From contig CAVBQS010000035.1 of assembly GCA_963597615.1 (NCBI GenBank), positions 20,858 to 84,857 on the forward strand: 64,000 bases of DNA, written 5' to 3'. Position numbers and translations under genes: made by a program. This DNA is from CAKRJP01 sp963597615 (GTDB lineage: Bacteria; Bacillota; Clostridia; Lachnospirales; Lachnospiraceae). The notes under the pieces are model-generated. The model was not told the DNA's origin, searched no databases, and saw nothing but the letters and a program-made list of their open reading frames with translations. The stretch's first letter is position 1, and the number at the start of each line of letters is the position of its first letter. Below are positions 25,510-33,991 of the stretch, in pieces.

Positions 25510-26388
25510 TTACCAACTTATTGGGTTAAAGGCCTTACTGTCTCCAAACCAATTTCCTGTCAGGCTGGAAGACCCTTTTTCATCCACTGCTTTTATCAGT
25601 TCCTCATACCGCTCTTTCCATATACGGGTATATCCATTTCCATCCTTCTGTCCTGTAGCAGAAATTCTCAGGCTAACCTCTGCCCGAATTGGTTCCCCCT
25701 TGGGATTAAACATAGTGTAATGACACTGGACAGAGTTTAAATCACCGGAATATTGTAAATGATTCCAGGTAAATGTCACCTTCCGATACCTTGCATTACG
25801 CAAGGTTGCTAAAAATCCTTCCACAATTTGCCTTACATAATTATTCTCTCCTAGCCAGCTGTCACCGGTAGCCAAGCCAATGCCCTGTTTTACAAGATTG
25901 GTTGCATTCACATTATATCGATCCATCATAAAGGCATCGGTATTAGTTTCCGCATCAAAAATCACTTTAAAATCCACGGAAATATTAGCAGGCATAGGGC
26001 CGTATTTAATGCGGCTTTCGTCTCCATTGCTCGCATCGCCATCGTCTCGGTTATAACTTGCAATGGTAGTCAGACCACCTCCATAACCAGATATTCGCAA
26101 GGTAGATGGATTAAACTGAAAGGTCAAGGTTTTTTCGGCTTCATCGCCATAAAGAAAGTCTGCACTAGTTCCAGACAGATTCTCTAAAGATACCTTTTTT
26201 CCATTGGCGATTTTATCCCCAACATTCAAAATGCTTCCTGACATGTTACCATCTATGTCACTAAAGTTCTGATTCCATGTAATTTTATCTACGTAGGTCT
26301 TTTTCTTTGTCTGTTCATCTACGTTAATGGCTCCACTCCTTATCTTTGAGCTAAAAGTAAGGGTCGCTTTAGTCACTCCTATTTCCAT
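25510..26388 (-). CDS. CIS tube-adaptor protein (Afp7-like), copy 1
   Basis: A 292-residue paralogue of the next gene: LTFQFNPSTLRISGYGGGL, ISVDFKVIFDAETNTDAFM, and CHYTMFNPKGEPIRAEVSL match the same family positions. It also lacks LysM. Two different copies in a row suggest two stacked rings between tube and hub. I prefer the ATG at 26388 (AAAGGAGG upstream); a GTG at 26400 overlaps the Shine-Dalgarno region and is unlikely. Confidence 0.8.
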   Translation of the reverse strand: MEIGVTKATLTFSSKIRSGAINVDEQTKKKTYVDKITWNQNFSDIDGNMSGSILNVGDKIANGKKVSLENLSGTSADFLYGDEAEKTLTFQFNPSTLRISGYGGGLTTIASYNRDDGDASNGDESRIKYGPMPANISVDFKVIFDAETNTDAFMMDRYNVNATNLVKQGIGLATGDSWLGENNYVRQIVEGFLATLRNARYRKVTFTWNHLQYSGDLNSVQCHYTMFNPKGEPIRAEVSLRISATGQKDGNGYTRIWKERYEELIKAVDEKGSSSLTGNWFGDSKAFNPISW

Positions 26389-26431
26389 GTTCTCATCCAC
26401 CTCCTTTACTGTTTTTTTCTTCTAGACTTTT

Positions 26432-28513
26432 TTAGATTCCTCTTCTGCGTCTCTCAGAGTCCATTCGCCTCTCGATCTTATTAAAGACTTCCTTGGACAA
26501 ATGATCCAGCTGCTGCTTTACATTCTGGCTCACCATCCGCTCGATCTGCTGATCCTGTTCTACCCGCAATTCATTCACCTTGTTGGTAACAATCTGTGTC
26601 ACCCGATTTTTCTCCTGGACTTGCTCTACATTGGTACGGGTCTCACTCTGGGTAGTTCTTCGATTTCTATTTTCTAACTCTTCCAAAATCTCTTCGTTAA
26701 TGGCCGTTTCATTCTGCTTGTGGAAAAGTTCCACCTGCTGTCTTACGGTTTCTGTCTGCTTTCTTGAAAGAGGAGAGTTTTCCTTCTGATAGCGGACTGT
26801 CTCTTTTAAGACCTTCTGCACTTCCTTGGAGCTTTCCTCCTGAACATGGGTGTGGATCAATTGTTCCTGTTCCACCCGGTTTAACTCTCTTCTTGCTTCC
26901 TGTTCCTTTGAAATATCCTGCATCAGATAGTTCATGGCCTGGCCCTCTGAGCTGGTAATATTAGGGTGATTCTCCGGGTGTTCCTGGTAATCTTTTAAAG
27001 TCTCGAAGATCCGAATGGTGTCCTCACCCATAATCTCTGTGAGCTTTTCTCTGTCGATCCTCTCTGTCTCCATCTGGTCGGTGGTAGTCTGTAAATATTC
27101 CATCACCACTTCCTCAGGATTCTCCAGGGCTCGCAGACCATCTTCCATTGCCTTTGCCCGGTTGATCTTTCCTACCTGGGCCGGCTGTTTTTCTTTTTCA
27201 TAGGCACGGAGCTTTTCAATTCGCTCTATGTTCTGCTGGTTCACAATCTCTAATTGCTTTAGGATTTCTTCTTCTTTTTTCTTTTCAGAAATCTTAAAGA
27301 CATGTTTGTGATCCTCATTCTGCTGGTCTACTATCTCATTTAAGGTATTCTCTATGTGTTCCTTCTCCTCCGTTAGATTCTCTTCTATCCGGTATTGGAG
27401 CTGGTTTTCTTCTAAATTAGTAATCTGTGGAGATGAAATCTGTACTTCTTCCTTATTCTCCACCAGTTGTTTTAAAGCTGTGATCTCACGACTTTCAAAA
27501 TTCTGTAAGGTTTCATAATATTCATTTTTCTCTTGTTTTGTGAGATTCAGCCGGTTGTGATAACTTTCAAAACGCTGAAAGGTATTTTCGGCATTTACAT
27601 GAAGGGCATCCGTAAGCCACTTCCAACTGGATGCATGGCTAGTGAGATCTTGATATCTTGTGTGATAAATTTGATGGATGGCATTAAGGAGGACTGCCTG
27701 AACCAAGTTACTTACGGTCTGCTCATAGGTTTCTGAAGTAAGCTCAGAGTCTCCAGCCTCATAGGTATTAATTCGGTTATATACCAAATTCTGTTGCTGC
27801 AAGAAGGTCTGGTTTCGCAAGCGGTTTACCGTCATATGATCTGCATTAATGGTCTGCTCACTTAACTGCATCTCCTGACGACTAATTCTTGAAGAGTTGC
27901 CATAAGTGTTAGATACAAGCCTTGATACTTCCTGATAAATGTTCTCCGTCTGGAGCCTGTTTAAAACTTCCTGCTGAAGCCAATAGATATTGGTTTCTTC
28001 TTCTTTAGAATCCGAAGTTCCCTCTTGATTCTTTCTCTGATTTTCCTCCACTCGATATTCCCGAATGGTTTTAAAAATCTCATCTCCTGACTGATACAGG
28101 GTCAAAAGCTCTTTGGTATTCTTGGTGTCCTGCTGTACCAGATGCACCTGGTTCATAAATTCCTGTACATCTGTGATTCCAATCTTCTTTAAGATATTTT
28201 CCACAAAAACCCGATCCTGATAGGTCATATCATAGGTATCGGAAACCAGAATTCTATTCAGCACATTATTGATTAGCTGCATGGTAACATTCTGGTTATT
28301 GGTTGCAGAAATATGATTTACCAGCGGAGCCATGCCTCCTTCTTCCACATACATCTCCGGAGGAGCTGAGAGAAAATGCAGCATCTCTGAGGGAGAAACA
28401 TTGGTATTTCCAAGCATCTCGTAATTTCCATAAATTCTCTCAGAAAAATCATCTCCCAAAGTTCCCATGGGCTTTGCGGTCTTTAATTGTATTGGTTCAC
28501 CCATGGTTAGCAT
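26432..28513 (-). CDS. Long coiled-coil protein, probable tape measure
   Basis: A 693-residue protein that is almost wholly helical and rich in Glu, Gln, Asn and Arg, with heptad-like runs from about residue 300 onward and a basic end (RRMDSERRRRGI). No known domain is recognised. It sits between the second tube protein and the adaptor proteins, where tail clusters carry the tape-measure gene, and no other candidate is present. A fully helical chain of this length would span about 100 nm, a sensible sheath length (calculation from 1.5 angstrom per residue). AGGGGAG precedes the ATG. Confidence 0.6.
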   Translation of the reverse strand: MLTMGEPIQLKTAKPMGTLGDDFSERIYGNYEMLGNTNVSPSEMLHFLSAPPEMYVEEGGMAPLVNHISATNNQNVTMQLINNVLNRILVSDTYDMTYQDRVFVENILKKIGITDVQEFMNQVHLVQQDTKNTKELLTLYQSGDEIFKTIREYRVEENQRKNQEGTSDSKEEETNIYWLQQEVLNRLQTENIYQEVSRLVSNTYGNSSRISRQEMQLSEQTINADHMTVNRLRNQTFLQQQNLVYNRINTYEAGDSELTSETYEQTVSNLVQAVLLNAIHQIYHTRYQDLTSHASSWKWLTDALHVNAENTFQRFESYHNRLNLTKQEKNEYYETLQNFESREITALKQLVENKEEVQISSPQITNLEENQLQYRIEENLTEEKEHIENTLNEIVDQQNEDHKHVFKISEKKKEEEILKQLEIVNQQNIERIEKLRAYEKEKQPAQVGKINRAKAMEDGLRALENPEEVVMEYLQTTTDQMETERIDREKLTEIMGEDTIRIFETLKDYQEHPENHPNITSSEGQAMNYLMQDISKEQEARRELNRVEQEQLIHTHVQEESSKEVQKVLKETVRYQKENSPLSRKQTETVRQQVELFHKQNETAINEEILEELENRNRRTTQSETRTNVEQVQEKNRVTQIVTNKVNELRVEQDQQIERMVSQNVKQQLDHLSKEVFNKIERRMDSERRRRGI

Positions 28514-28549
28514 AAATCAGTCTCCCCTTATTACTAAATTCTGTTATCA

Positions 28550-29068
28550 CTATAGTCGATCATTATTAACGATGGTGCTGGTTGGATTGTCAATACATAC
28601 CATCTCCCTAAAAGCGATGGTTGTAGTTTCCACCACCAGGCCACTATTCTCAGAATCTAGATCGCCATAGTCCTTGGCTGTCACAGTACAGCCTGTAAAA
28701 GCATAATATCTGTGGGCATCTACTCCCATATTTCCCATGTCCGGTCTGTCATAAACCAAAAGAAGCAAGGGCAAGGTTAACTCTGTGCCCAGGGCCAGGG
28801 GATCTACTATATCGATACCTGCATACCGCTCTACCTGAAAGGTAAAAGGCTTGGAAATAGGCTTCCTCTTCATATGGACGTAATCGTTTAGTCCACCTTC
28901 TTGAATATATTCAAACTCATTCTCTCTTCGGAGATTTTTAATGGCTTTGCAGGGAACATTAATGGCTCCCTCCACCCGCAGTACAAAGTTAAATTTTGGC
29001 AGTACTGAAGTGCCTGATTCCTGTATAAATGGTATACCTGTATCTCGCGAGCTAGACTCGTGTGCCAT
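28550..29068 (-). CDS. Second tail tube protein (gp19-like)
   Basis: A 172-residue T4 gp19-like tube protein. It shows LPKFNFVLRVEG, FEYIQEGGLNDYVHMKRKP and VVETTTIAFREM, the usual tube-protein landmarks. Afp and PVC loci also carry a second, divergent tube protein (Afp5) that makes the first ring on the hub; this copy is the likely counterpart. I start at the ATG at 29068, seven bases after GGAGGT; the in-frame ATG at 29074 is too close to it. Confidence 0.83.
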   Translation of the reverse strand: MAHESSSRDTGIPFIQESGTSVLPKFNFVLRVEGAINVPCKAIKNLRRENEFEYIQEGGLNDYVHMKRKPISKPFTFQVERYAGIDIVDPLALGTELTLPLLLLVYDRPDMGNMGVDAHRYYAFTGCTVTAKDYGDLDSENSGLVVETTTIAFREMVCIDNPTSTIVNNDRL

Positions 29069-29088
29069 ACTCATACCTCCTTCCAGTC

Positions 29089-29280
29089 TTATCTATAAAA
29101 CGAAGTGGGTTTCATCTCCGTCAATGGTATTTCTTTTCTTCCTTCTTTTGAGGGATTAATTCTCTTATGGATATCAGAAATCTCCTGACACCATTTTCTT
29201 CTGCTTCTGTGGTCTAGGTTCATAACCTCATCCCCTGACCAATGAAAATAATAGGAAATGAAGGACATCTCCTGGTACAT
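29089..29280 (-). CDS. Small DUF6760-like tail protein
   Basis: A 63-residue protein. The pattern MSFISYYFHWSGDEVMNLDH followed by RRKWCQEISDIHKRIN matches the small conserved protein (DUF6760 type) found after the tail assembly gene in many CIS and related phage clusters. It has no signal peptide. GAGG lies 5 bases before the ATG. Its job is not known; position suggests a part in tube or tape-measure assembly. Confidence 0.75.
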   Translation of the reverse strand: MYQEMSFISYYFHWSGDEVMNLDHRSRRKWCQEISDIHKRINPSKEGRKEIPLTEMKPTSFYR

Positions 29281-29300
29281 AGAATCCTCTGGGTAGAGAT

Positions 29301-29663
29301 TTAACCCTCCGTAGTAAAATTTACAGGAACTTCAATCTCCTTGCCACAGTCTGGGCAGTGTACCCGCATAATAGGGGGCTCCACATCATTAATCTTCTGG
29401 TACATATCTTGTAAAAATGCTAAATCTGCTGTAAAAAAGTTTTCAATGGTGGTAGCGCTAATCACCGACAACCCTTCAATTTCTACAATGACACGGCTAA
29501 GCAAGGCGATGGTCAAATAGGAGGGATTGCTAAGAACACGGGGATCTCTGGTTGCTCCAATCTCATCTCCAGCAGTAGCCAGACGCATCTTGCCTCTCTT
29601 ATGTACTTCTCCATTAGAATCTACAAATCCCTTAGGAAGGGTGAAATCATATACTGTTTGCAT
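29301..29663 (-). CDS. Tail assembly protein with a C-terminal zinc-ribbon-like CxxC
   Basis: A 120-residue protein. It reads YDFTLPKGFVDSNGEVHKRG and LTIALLSRVIVEIEGL, typical of the small conserved protein next to the tube in CIS clusters, and ends with HCPDCGKEIEVPV, a CxxC knuckle. Similar proteins in phage act as tail assembly chaperones (gpE/gpG type), so I infer that role. I start at the ATG at 29663 because GGAGG lies 8 bases upstream; the ATG at 29687 has none. Confidence 0.75.
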   Translation of the reverse strand: MQTVYDFTLPKGFVDSNGEVHKRGKMRLATAGDEIGATRDPRVLSNPSYLTIALLSRVIVEIEGLSVISATTIENFFTADLAFLQDMYQKINDVEPPIMRVHCPDCGKEIEVPVNFTTEG

Positions 29664-29984
29664 CTTATTATCCTCCATCTCGGTCATAATTGTTTACAGC
29701 CAAATAAAAAAAGGCCTTTCCCATTTGGCTCTAAGCAATTATAAGGCACCAGGTTCCAAACTGCAGTCTTTATGATCTTGCCTGCACGCAGAAAAAAGCT
29801 CTACAGCCCTTCCCCTGGCATCTATATAATTGTGGTTTCCGTGCCACAAAACCTTCCGCTACGTCATGCGCGCCTAGCGTAGGTTCCAGCTTTCAACACC
29901 ATAACCAATTTGAATCTATAGTAGAAAATCCGGCAGCGAGTCTCCTCGCCGCCAGATCACTACCCCCCATACTAGCGTGAAATT
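29664..29984 (-). other. 321-base non-coding gap with several RNA hairpins inside the CIS operon
   Basis: No reading frame of note. On the minus strand the RNA would form a terminator-like hairpin at 29925-29953, a CGCTA/TAGCG helix near 29862-29880, TTGTGG/CCACAA near 29830-29850, and an end helix AGCCAAAT/ATTTGGCT at 29697-29732 that encloses AAAGGCCTTTTTTT. All other gaps between tail genes are 5-40 bases, so this gap is exceptional. It may be a transcript attenuator, a processing site or an RNA gene. I recognise no named RNA family. Confidence 0.5.
29925..29953 (-). terminator. Terminator-like hairpin after the main tube gene
   Basis: On the minus strand GGCGGCGAG pairs with CTCGCTGCC (one wobble) around GAGA, then GGATTTT. 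It lies 32 bases after the tube stop. It probably lets sheath and tube be made in excess over the downstream low-copy parts, as structural stoichiometry requires. Confidence 0.65.
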
Positions 29985-30503
29985 TTATTCTGTTGCTCCC
30001 GGAATAGTAAGTCTCTCAAATGCAATCTCAAGTGTCTCAATCGCAATCTCACTCTGCAGTGCATTCATATCCGGTGCTGTATACTTGCAAACCCAAGCAT
30101 CCTCCAACAGATACTGGTTTGAAGTTGTAGATGAGGCATTAATACCCTCTGACACATTCAGAAGTTCAATAAGAATGTTCTGACGTGGCATCGTTGTTTT
30201 TCTTGTATCTGAAGTGCAATCTGAAGCCCAAAGGCGGAAGTCATTGCTTTCTGTATATCCATACTTCAATGTCAAATTACCGTGCTTCACAAGTCCTGGA
30301 ACCTTAACTGGCGAAAAACTCTTTGAATTTCCCTGTCTAAACTCAATAACATCAATGGTCGCCTCTAATCCACTGGCCTCACTGAATGCAGCCTGTGCGT
30401 TTGATTTTTCTGTAAGCGTTACCAGGAAATGCATTTTAGTCCATGGATATGCTTCATTCATGGAATTGGCATCTTTTGTTGCTGTATTACTTGTTGATGG
30501 CAT
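29985..30503 (-). CDS. Main inner tube protein (gp19/Hcp-like)
   Basis: A 172-residue T4 gp19-like tube subunit: KMHFLVTLTEKSNAQAAFSE, SGLEATIDVIEFRQGNS and KVPGLVKHGNLTLKYG are the family landmarks. It stacks as hexameric rings inside the sheath. AAGGAG precedes the ATG, 31 bases after the sheath stop. A terminator-like hairpin follows, in line with high expression of sheath and tube. Confidence 0.93.
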   Translation of the reverse strand: MPSTSNTATKDANSMNEAYPWTKMHFLVTLTEKSNAQAAFSEASGLEATIDVIEFRQGNSKSFSPVKVPGLVKHGNLTLKYGYTESNDFRLWASDCTSDTRKTTMPRQNILIELLNVSEGINASSTTSNQYLLEDAWVCKYTAPDMNALQSEIAIETLEIAFERLTIPGATE

Positions 30504-30534
30504 ATATCGTTACTCCTTTCTTATCACTTAAATC

Positions 30535-32241
30535 CTATTCTTCTGTAGCCTCTGCTGCCTCTGCTTCCGCTGTAAACTGTGTTACACGGAATACAACAAA
30601 CTCAGCCGGCTTAGAAGGTGCAATACCGATATTGCATACCAAACGTCCATTGGCAATGTCTTCTCTTGACATGGTCTCTGGTCCGATCTCTACAAAATAA
30701 GCCTCTGTAGCGGTAGAACCTGCCAACATACCAGCTCTCCACATATTCTCTAAGAATCCTGCTACAGTCATTCTCACACGATCCCAAAGTGCTGCATCGT
30801 TTGGCTCAAATACAACCCAGTTGGTATTTGCCTTAATACTCTCCTCAACATAGATGAAGAGTCTTCTAACGTTAACATACTTGAAGTTAGAATTACTGCT
30901 GGCTGTACGAGCGCCCCATACGCGGATGCCCTGTCCTGGAATTGTACGGATTAAGTTAACGCCAGCTGGATTTAAATGATCCTGCTCTGCTTTATTATAA
31001 TTGACACTTAGGCCAGTTGCAAATATTGTTTCATTTGCAGGTGCTTTATGTACACCTCTTGTTGCATCTGTTCTTGCATATACACCAGCAACTGCTCCTG
31101 ACGGAGGTACAATTCCCTGCTTGTTAGATGCCCGGTCAAATACCTGAATCCATGGATGATACATTGCTGCATAGCTAGAATCGATCATCTCTCTATACTC
31201 AAGAAGGTCTTTTACCTTGGTTGTATCCTTTGGCATATCTAAGATTGCAAAACGGTTCTTTAGATTCTCGCACTGTCCAACCATGGCTACCAGAACCTCT
31301 GGAATGGTAATACCAGGTGCCAGTAACATATTTACATTCTGAGACTCAACAAAAGCTTCCAGACCAGTTCTTTGTCCAGGGCCATTGTCCTCTCCGATAA
31401 AGGTTCCTGCATCTGCCTGGCTTACAGTTCCGTCCTGTCCGCCTTCCAATGTGAACATTCCGCTTTCGCTTTCCTCTCCAAGAATGGCAGCTACAGGATT
31501 TGCAATTTCTTCGCTAGGTGCTACTTCTACAGTTACCAACTCACTGTTTGCCATACGGTAAGCAATATAGTTTGGATTTGCAATGTTAAAGCTGATTCCT
31601 CTGTAAGTCTCTACTTCTTCTCCACAGCGAACAGAAATATCTGTCTCTACTAAGTAGACCACTGTCTTTGGAACTAATGCGGTATCTACGATTTTTCCTT
31701 CAAAAGACTTCTCAAAAGATACGGTATTATCAAAGATGGCTTTAATCTTATTATACTCACCGTTGCAGCATACCAAGTCTCCCTCACGGAATCCATCAAT
31801 AGATTTTGCTACAAATGTCTCGCCATTCTTTCCAACGATCTGCATCTTACGCTTTGCTACAGAAGTAAGAGTTACCTGGATACGGTTACCCCACTTACCT
31901 GCATTTGCTGCCTCTAAAGACAGAACGCCCTTTTGTGCAGCCGCCTTCTTTGCTCCAGGAACTGCCACACGAACTACATAGCAGCTAGATCCTCCATTGA
32001 TAAAAAACTGCTCTACAGATGGAGCAAGATAACGATACTCTCCATATTCAAACTCGCTTAAGGGTTTTCCAAAGAGACGAACAAACTCTCTGTAACTTGT
32101 TACAAGAGTAGGCGCTCCCTCTGTAGGTCCTTTTTCTGCGAATCCAACAAATCCTGCTACGGATGTTCCAATTCCTTCAATTGCTCTAGGGGAGTTATCA
32201 TACTCTTCTACATATACTCCCGGTGAAAAATACTGAGCCAT
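30535..32241 (-). CDS. Contractile tail sheath protein
   Basis: A 568-residue sheath protein. The N-terminal 'FSPGVYVEEYDNSPRAIEGI' and GTSVAGFVGFAEKGP, the middle FAILDMPKDTTKVKDLLEY, and the C-terminal domain with NLIRTIPGQGIRVWGARTAS and VNVRRLFIYVEESIKA are the classic marks. Afp and PVC clusters have three sheath genes; this locus has one. The protein stores contraction energy and shortens to drive the tube. AAAGGAG precedes the ATG. No sign of truncation. Confidence 0.96.
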   Translation of the reverse strand: MAQYFSPGVYVEEYDNSPRAIEGIGTSVAGFVGFAEKGPTEGAPTLVTSYREFVRLFGKPLSEFEYGEYRYLAPSVEQFFINGGSSCYVVRVAVPGAKKAAAQKGVLSLEAANAGKWGNRIQVTLTSVAKRKMQIVGKNGETFVAKSIDGFREGDLVCCNGEYNKIKAIFDNTVSFEKSFEGKIVDTALVPKTVVYLVETDISVRCGEEVETYRGISFNIANPNYIAYRMANSELVTVEVAPSEEIANPVAAILGEESESGMFTLEGGQDGTVSQADAGTFIGEDNGPGQRTGLEAFVESQNVNMLLAPGITIPEVLVAMVGQCENLKNRFAILDMPKDTTKVKDLLEYREMIDSSYAAMYHPWIQVFDRASNKQGIVPPSGAVAGVYARTDATRGVHKAPANETIFATGLSVNYNKAEQDHLNPAGVNLIRTIPGQGIRVWGARTASSNSNFKYVNVRRLFIYVEESIKANTNWVVFEPNDAALWDRVRMTVAGFLENMWRAGMLAGSTATEAYFVEIGPETMSREDIANGRLVCNIGIAPSKPAEFVVFRVTQFTAEAEAAEATEE

Positions 32242-32262
32242 AATTAGTTCTCCTTTCTAATA

Positions 32263-32652
32263 TTACACAATTGTCTTTGCTTGTCCGGGGTTCACGATCT
32301 TAATCGTTCCTGCCCCTAATCCACACATGAGGGTTGCATCACCTGTCAGACAAGGAATTCCGCTAATTAACACCTTGGGATTGGATGGAATCCAAGTTCC
32401 TGCCGGGACCAAAGTGCAAGGCTGCGGTGTCAGCACTCCAAGGGCTGCTGCCGTAGCTGCTGCCACTGCCGGATTGGCCAGTGATGTGCACATTCCGAAG
32501 GTGGGTAAATTTGCTCCTGGCTGCATATCCTGTATGGTGGCAATAGGTTTTCCCTCTGCCATACAGCTAAGCTGCGATGTCACCTGCAAGCTACAAGGTG
32601 CGGTTCCAAAAGAGCAAGTGCAGGTTGCCCCTGCCACTGTCAGTACTCCCAT
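32263..32652 (-). CDS. DUF4280 (PAAR-like) spike-tip protein
   Basis: A 129-residue Cys-rich protein. The start GVLTVAGATCTCSFGTAPC and the later KPIATIQDMQPGANLPTFGM, PCTLVPAGTWIPS and GIPCLTGDATLMCGLGAG are the DUF4280 pattern, a relative of PAAR that caps the spike with a metal-bound point. AGGAGG stands 11 bases before the ATG. It is encoded just upstream of the sheath, away from the spike gene. It has no toxin extension. Confidence 0.88.
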   Translation of the reverse strand: MGVLTVAGATCTCSFGTAPCSLQVTSQLSCMAEGKPIATIQDMQPGANLPTFGMCTSLANPAVAAATAAALGVLTPQPCTLVPAGTWIPSNPKVLISGIPCLTGDATLMCGLGAGTIKIVNPGQAKTIV

Positions 32653-32673
32653 CTGCTTTTACAACCTCCTGTC

Positions 32674-33387
32674 TTAATTGTCGTCAAAGACAATCCTTTT
32701 AAATTCAGTCTGTCCATTTACGACATATCGAACCAAATAATCGGTTCCGCGTCCATCACCACGTACTCTCAAGGTATAATTTCCAGACTCCCAGGTCTTA
32801 CCTCTTATTATACGAGTGACAATTTCCTCCGGTTTACATTCCGTCAAAAGAGGATCTTTTAATTTTAAAATCTGCTTATTCTTAGCAGGGTAAATGTGAA
32901 ACTCTTCGAAGGATTCCGGTTCTTCATGGAGCAAGGCATAAGCTCGTTCCGTAAGTTTTTTGGAATCAAGAAGTTTCATTTGCTGCTTCTGCGGCTGATA
33001 AGCTTGAGCTTTTCCATAAGGGTCTGTCAAGGAAACTGCATCGATGGATTCAATGCCTGAAAGATTTCCTTTTAACTCCAAAATATTGGTAAATCCATAA
33101 CTTGGAATCTCAGGAATCAAATAAACCAAAACTTCCGGATAACGTCCTAACATATCTGCGTATATCACCGAGAAGTCTGTCTCCAGATATCCCTTTACTT
33201 TCACTCGAAGCTCTCTGTCTGTTTTCCCCATATTCATACCAACATAAACGCCATCTCCTTTTCCTAAGAATGCTACGGGGACACCGTCTTCCGCAAAAAT
33301 CACCTGGCGCTCTGTCACCGGATATCCGGTGGTGGTGTCGATCAAACGTATAATAAGATCTACAGAATATGAAATTGAAGCTTCCAC
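32674..33387 (-). CDS. Unknown CIS-associated beta-rich protein
   Basis: A 237-residue protein with a beta-sandwich look in the first 90 residues (LIIRLIDTTTGYPVTERQV, GDGVYVGMNMGKTDREL), then a linker and a C-terminal part with NYTLRVRGDGRGTDYLVRY. The start resembles carboxypeptidase-regulatory-like or Ig-like folds, without a firm family. The start codon is a GTG at 33387, after AAAGG. It abuts the DUF4255 gene with no gap, in the sheath region, so it is probably a structural or collar component. Confidence 0.6.
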   Translation of the reverse strand: MEASISYSVDLIIRLIDTTTGYPVTERQVIFAEDGVPVAFLGKGDGVYVGMNMGKTDRELRVKVKGYLETDFSVIYADMLGRYPEVLVYLIPEIPSYGFTNILELKGNLSGIESIDAVSLTDPYGKAQAYQPQKQQMKLLDSKKLTERAYALLHEEPESFEEFHIYPAKNKQILKLKDPLLTECKPEEIVTRIIRGKTWESGNYTLRVRGDGRGTDYLVRYVVNGQTEFKRIVFDDN

Positions 33388-33987
33388 TTAACCTTTCTCC
33401 CTCCTTTCACGGCCAATCATGTCAATACCAAATACAGCTTCATTGACACGTGGAGGATCAACAACAACTTCACTAGATACATAAACAGGTGCCGCCCTAT
33501 AAAACAGGCTGATCTCATAAGGTTTGTTAATCGCCTGCCACACCCGAACCTTCTCCTCCAGTGCCATCTTCGCCTGAGTCAGCACAATGGGAGGTTCTGT
33601 TGCATCTAACCATGGTTGCAGTTCATGGGGGTAAACGCTGTTGTTATCACTGACAATCTGCGCTACCTTTCCAATGATTTTTTGTATATCCGGTGCTTTT
33701 AGTCCCATCTGGGAAGAACCGTTAATAAATACCATATAGTAAAGACTATATGGTATTGGCGGCTTTGTCAAAGTTGTTCCTCCTGCAGATCTTCTAGGGG
33801 CCTGAATGGTTACGCCCTCTTCTTTGACATCATAAAGATATAAACCGATAATGTAGTCTACATCCTGAGAAGTAGGGGAGGATATTTCGATGTTGTTCGG
33901 TGAAGGCACCGGCTCCGGACACATCTTCTCACGAAGCATCTTGCATATGTAATTACTAACGTCAGATATAATTGTATAATCTGCCAT
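33388..33987 (-). CDS. DUF4255 (Afp16/Pvc16-like) tail terminator
   Basis: A 199-residue protein. The start YTIISDVSNYICKMLREKM and the middle YIIGLYLYDVKEEG, PIPYSLYYMVFIN and KMALEEKVRVWQAINKPYE are typical of DUF4255 (Pvc16_N). In Afp the homologue caps the sheath and tube and sets the end of polymerisation. AAGGAGG lies about 10 bases before the ATG. It heads the sheath gene block. Confidence 0.9.
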   Translation of the reverse strand: MADYTIISDVSNYICKMLREKMCPEPVPSPNNIEISSPTSQDVDYIIGLYLYDVKEEGVTIQAPRRSAGGTTLTKPPIPYSLYYMVFINGSSQMGLKAPDIQKIIGKVAQIVSDNNSVYPHELQPWLDATEPPIVLTQAKMALEEKVRVWQAINKPYEISLFYRAAPVYVSSEVVVDPPRVNEAVFGIDMIGRERREKG

Positions 33988-33991
33988 TTTC

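Noticed and set aside
29664..29984. Diversity-generating retroelement template or group II intron remnant
   Set aside because: No reverse transcriptase is in the window, no matching variable repeat was noticed, and no domain V-like core was seen.
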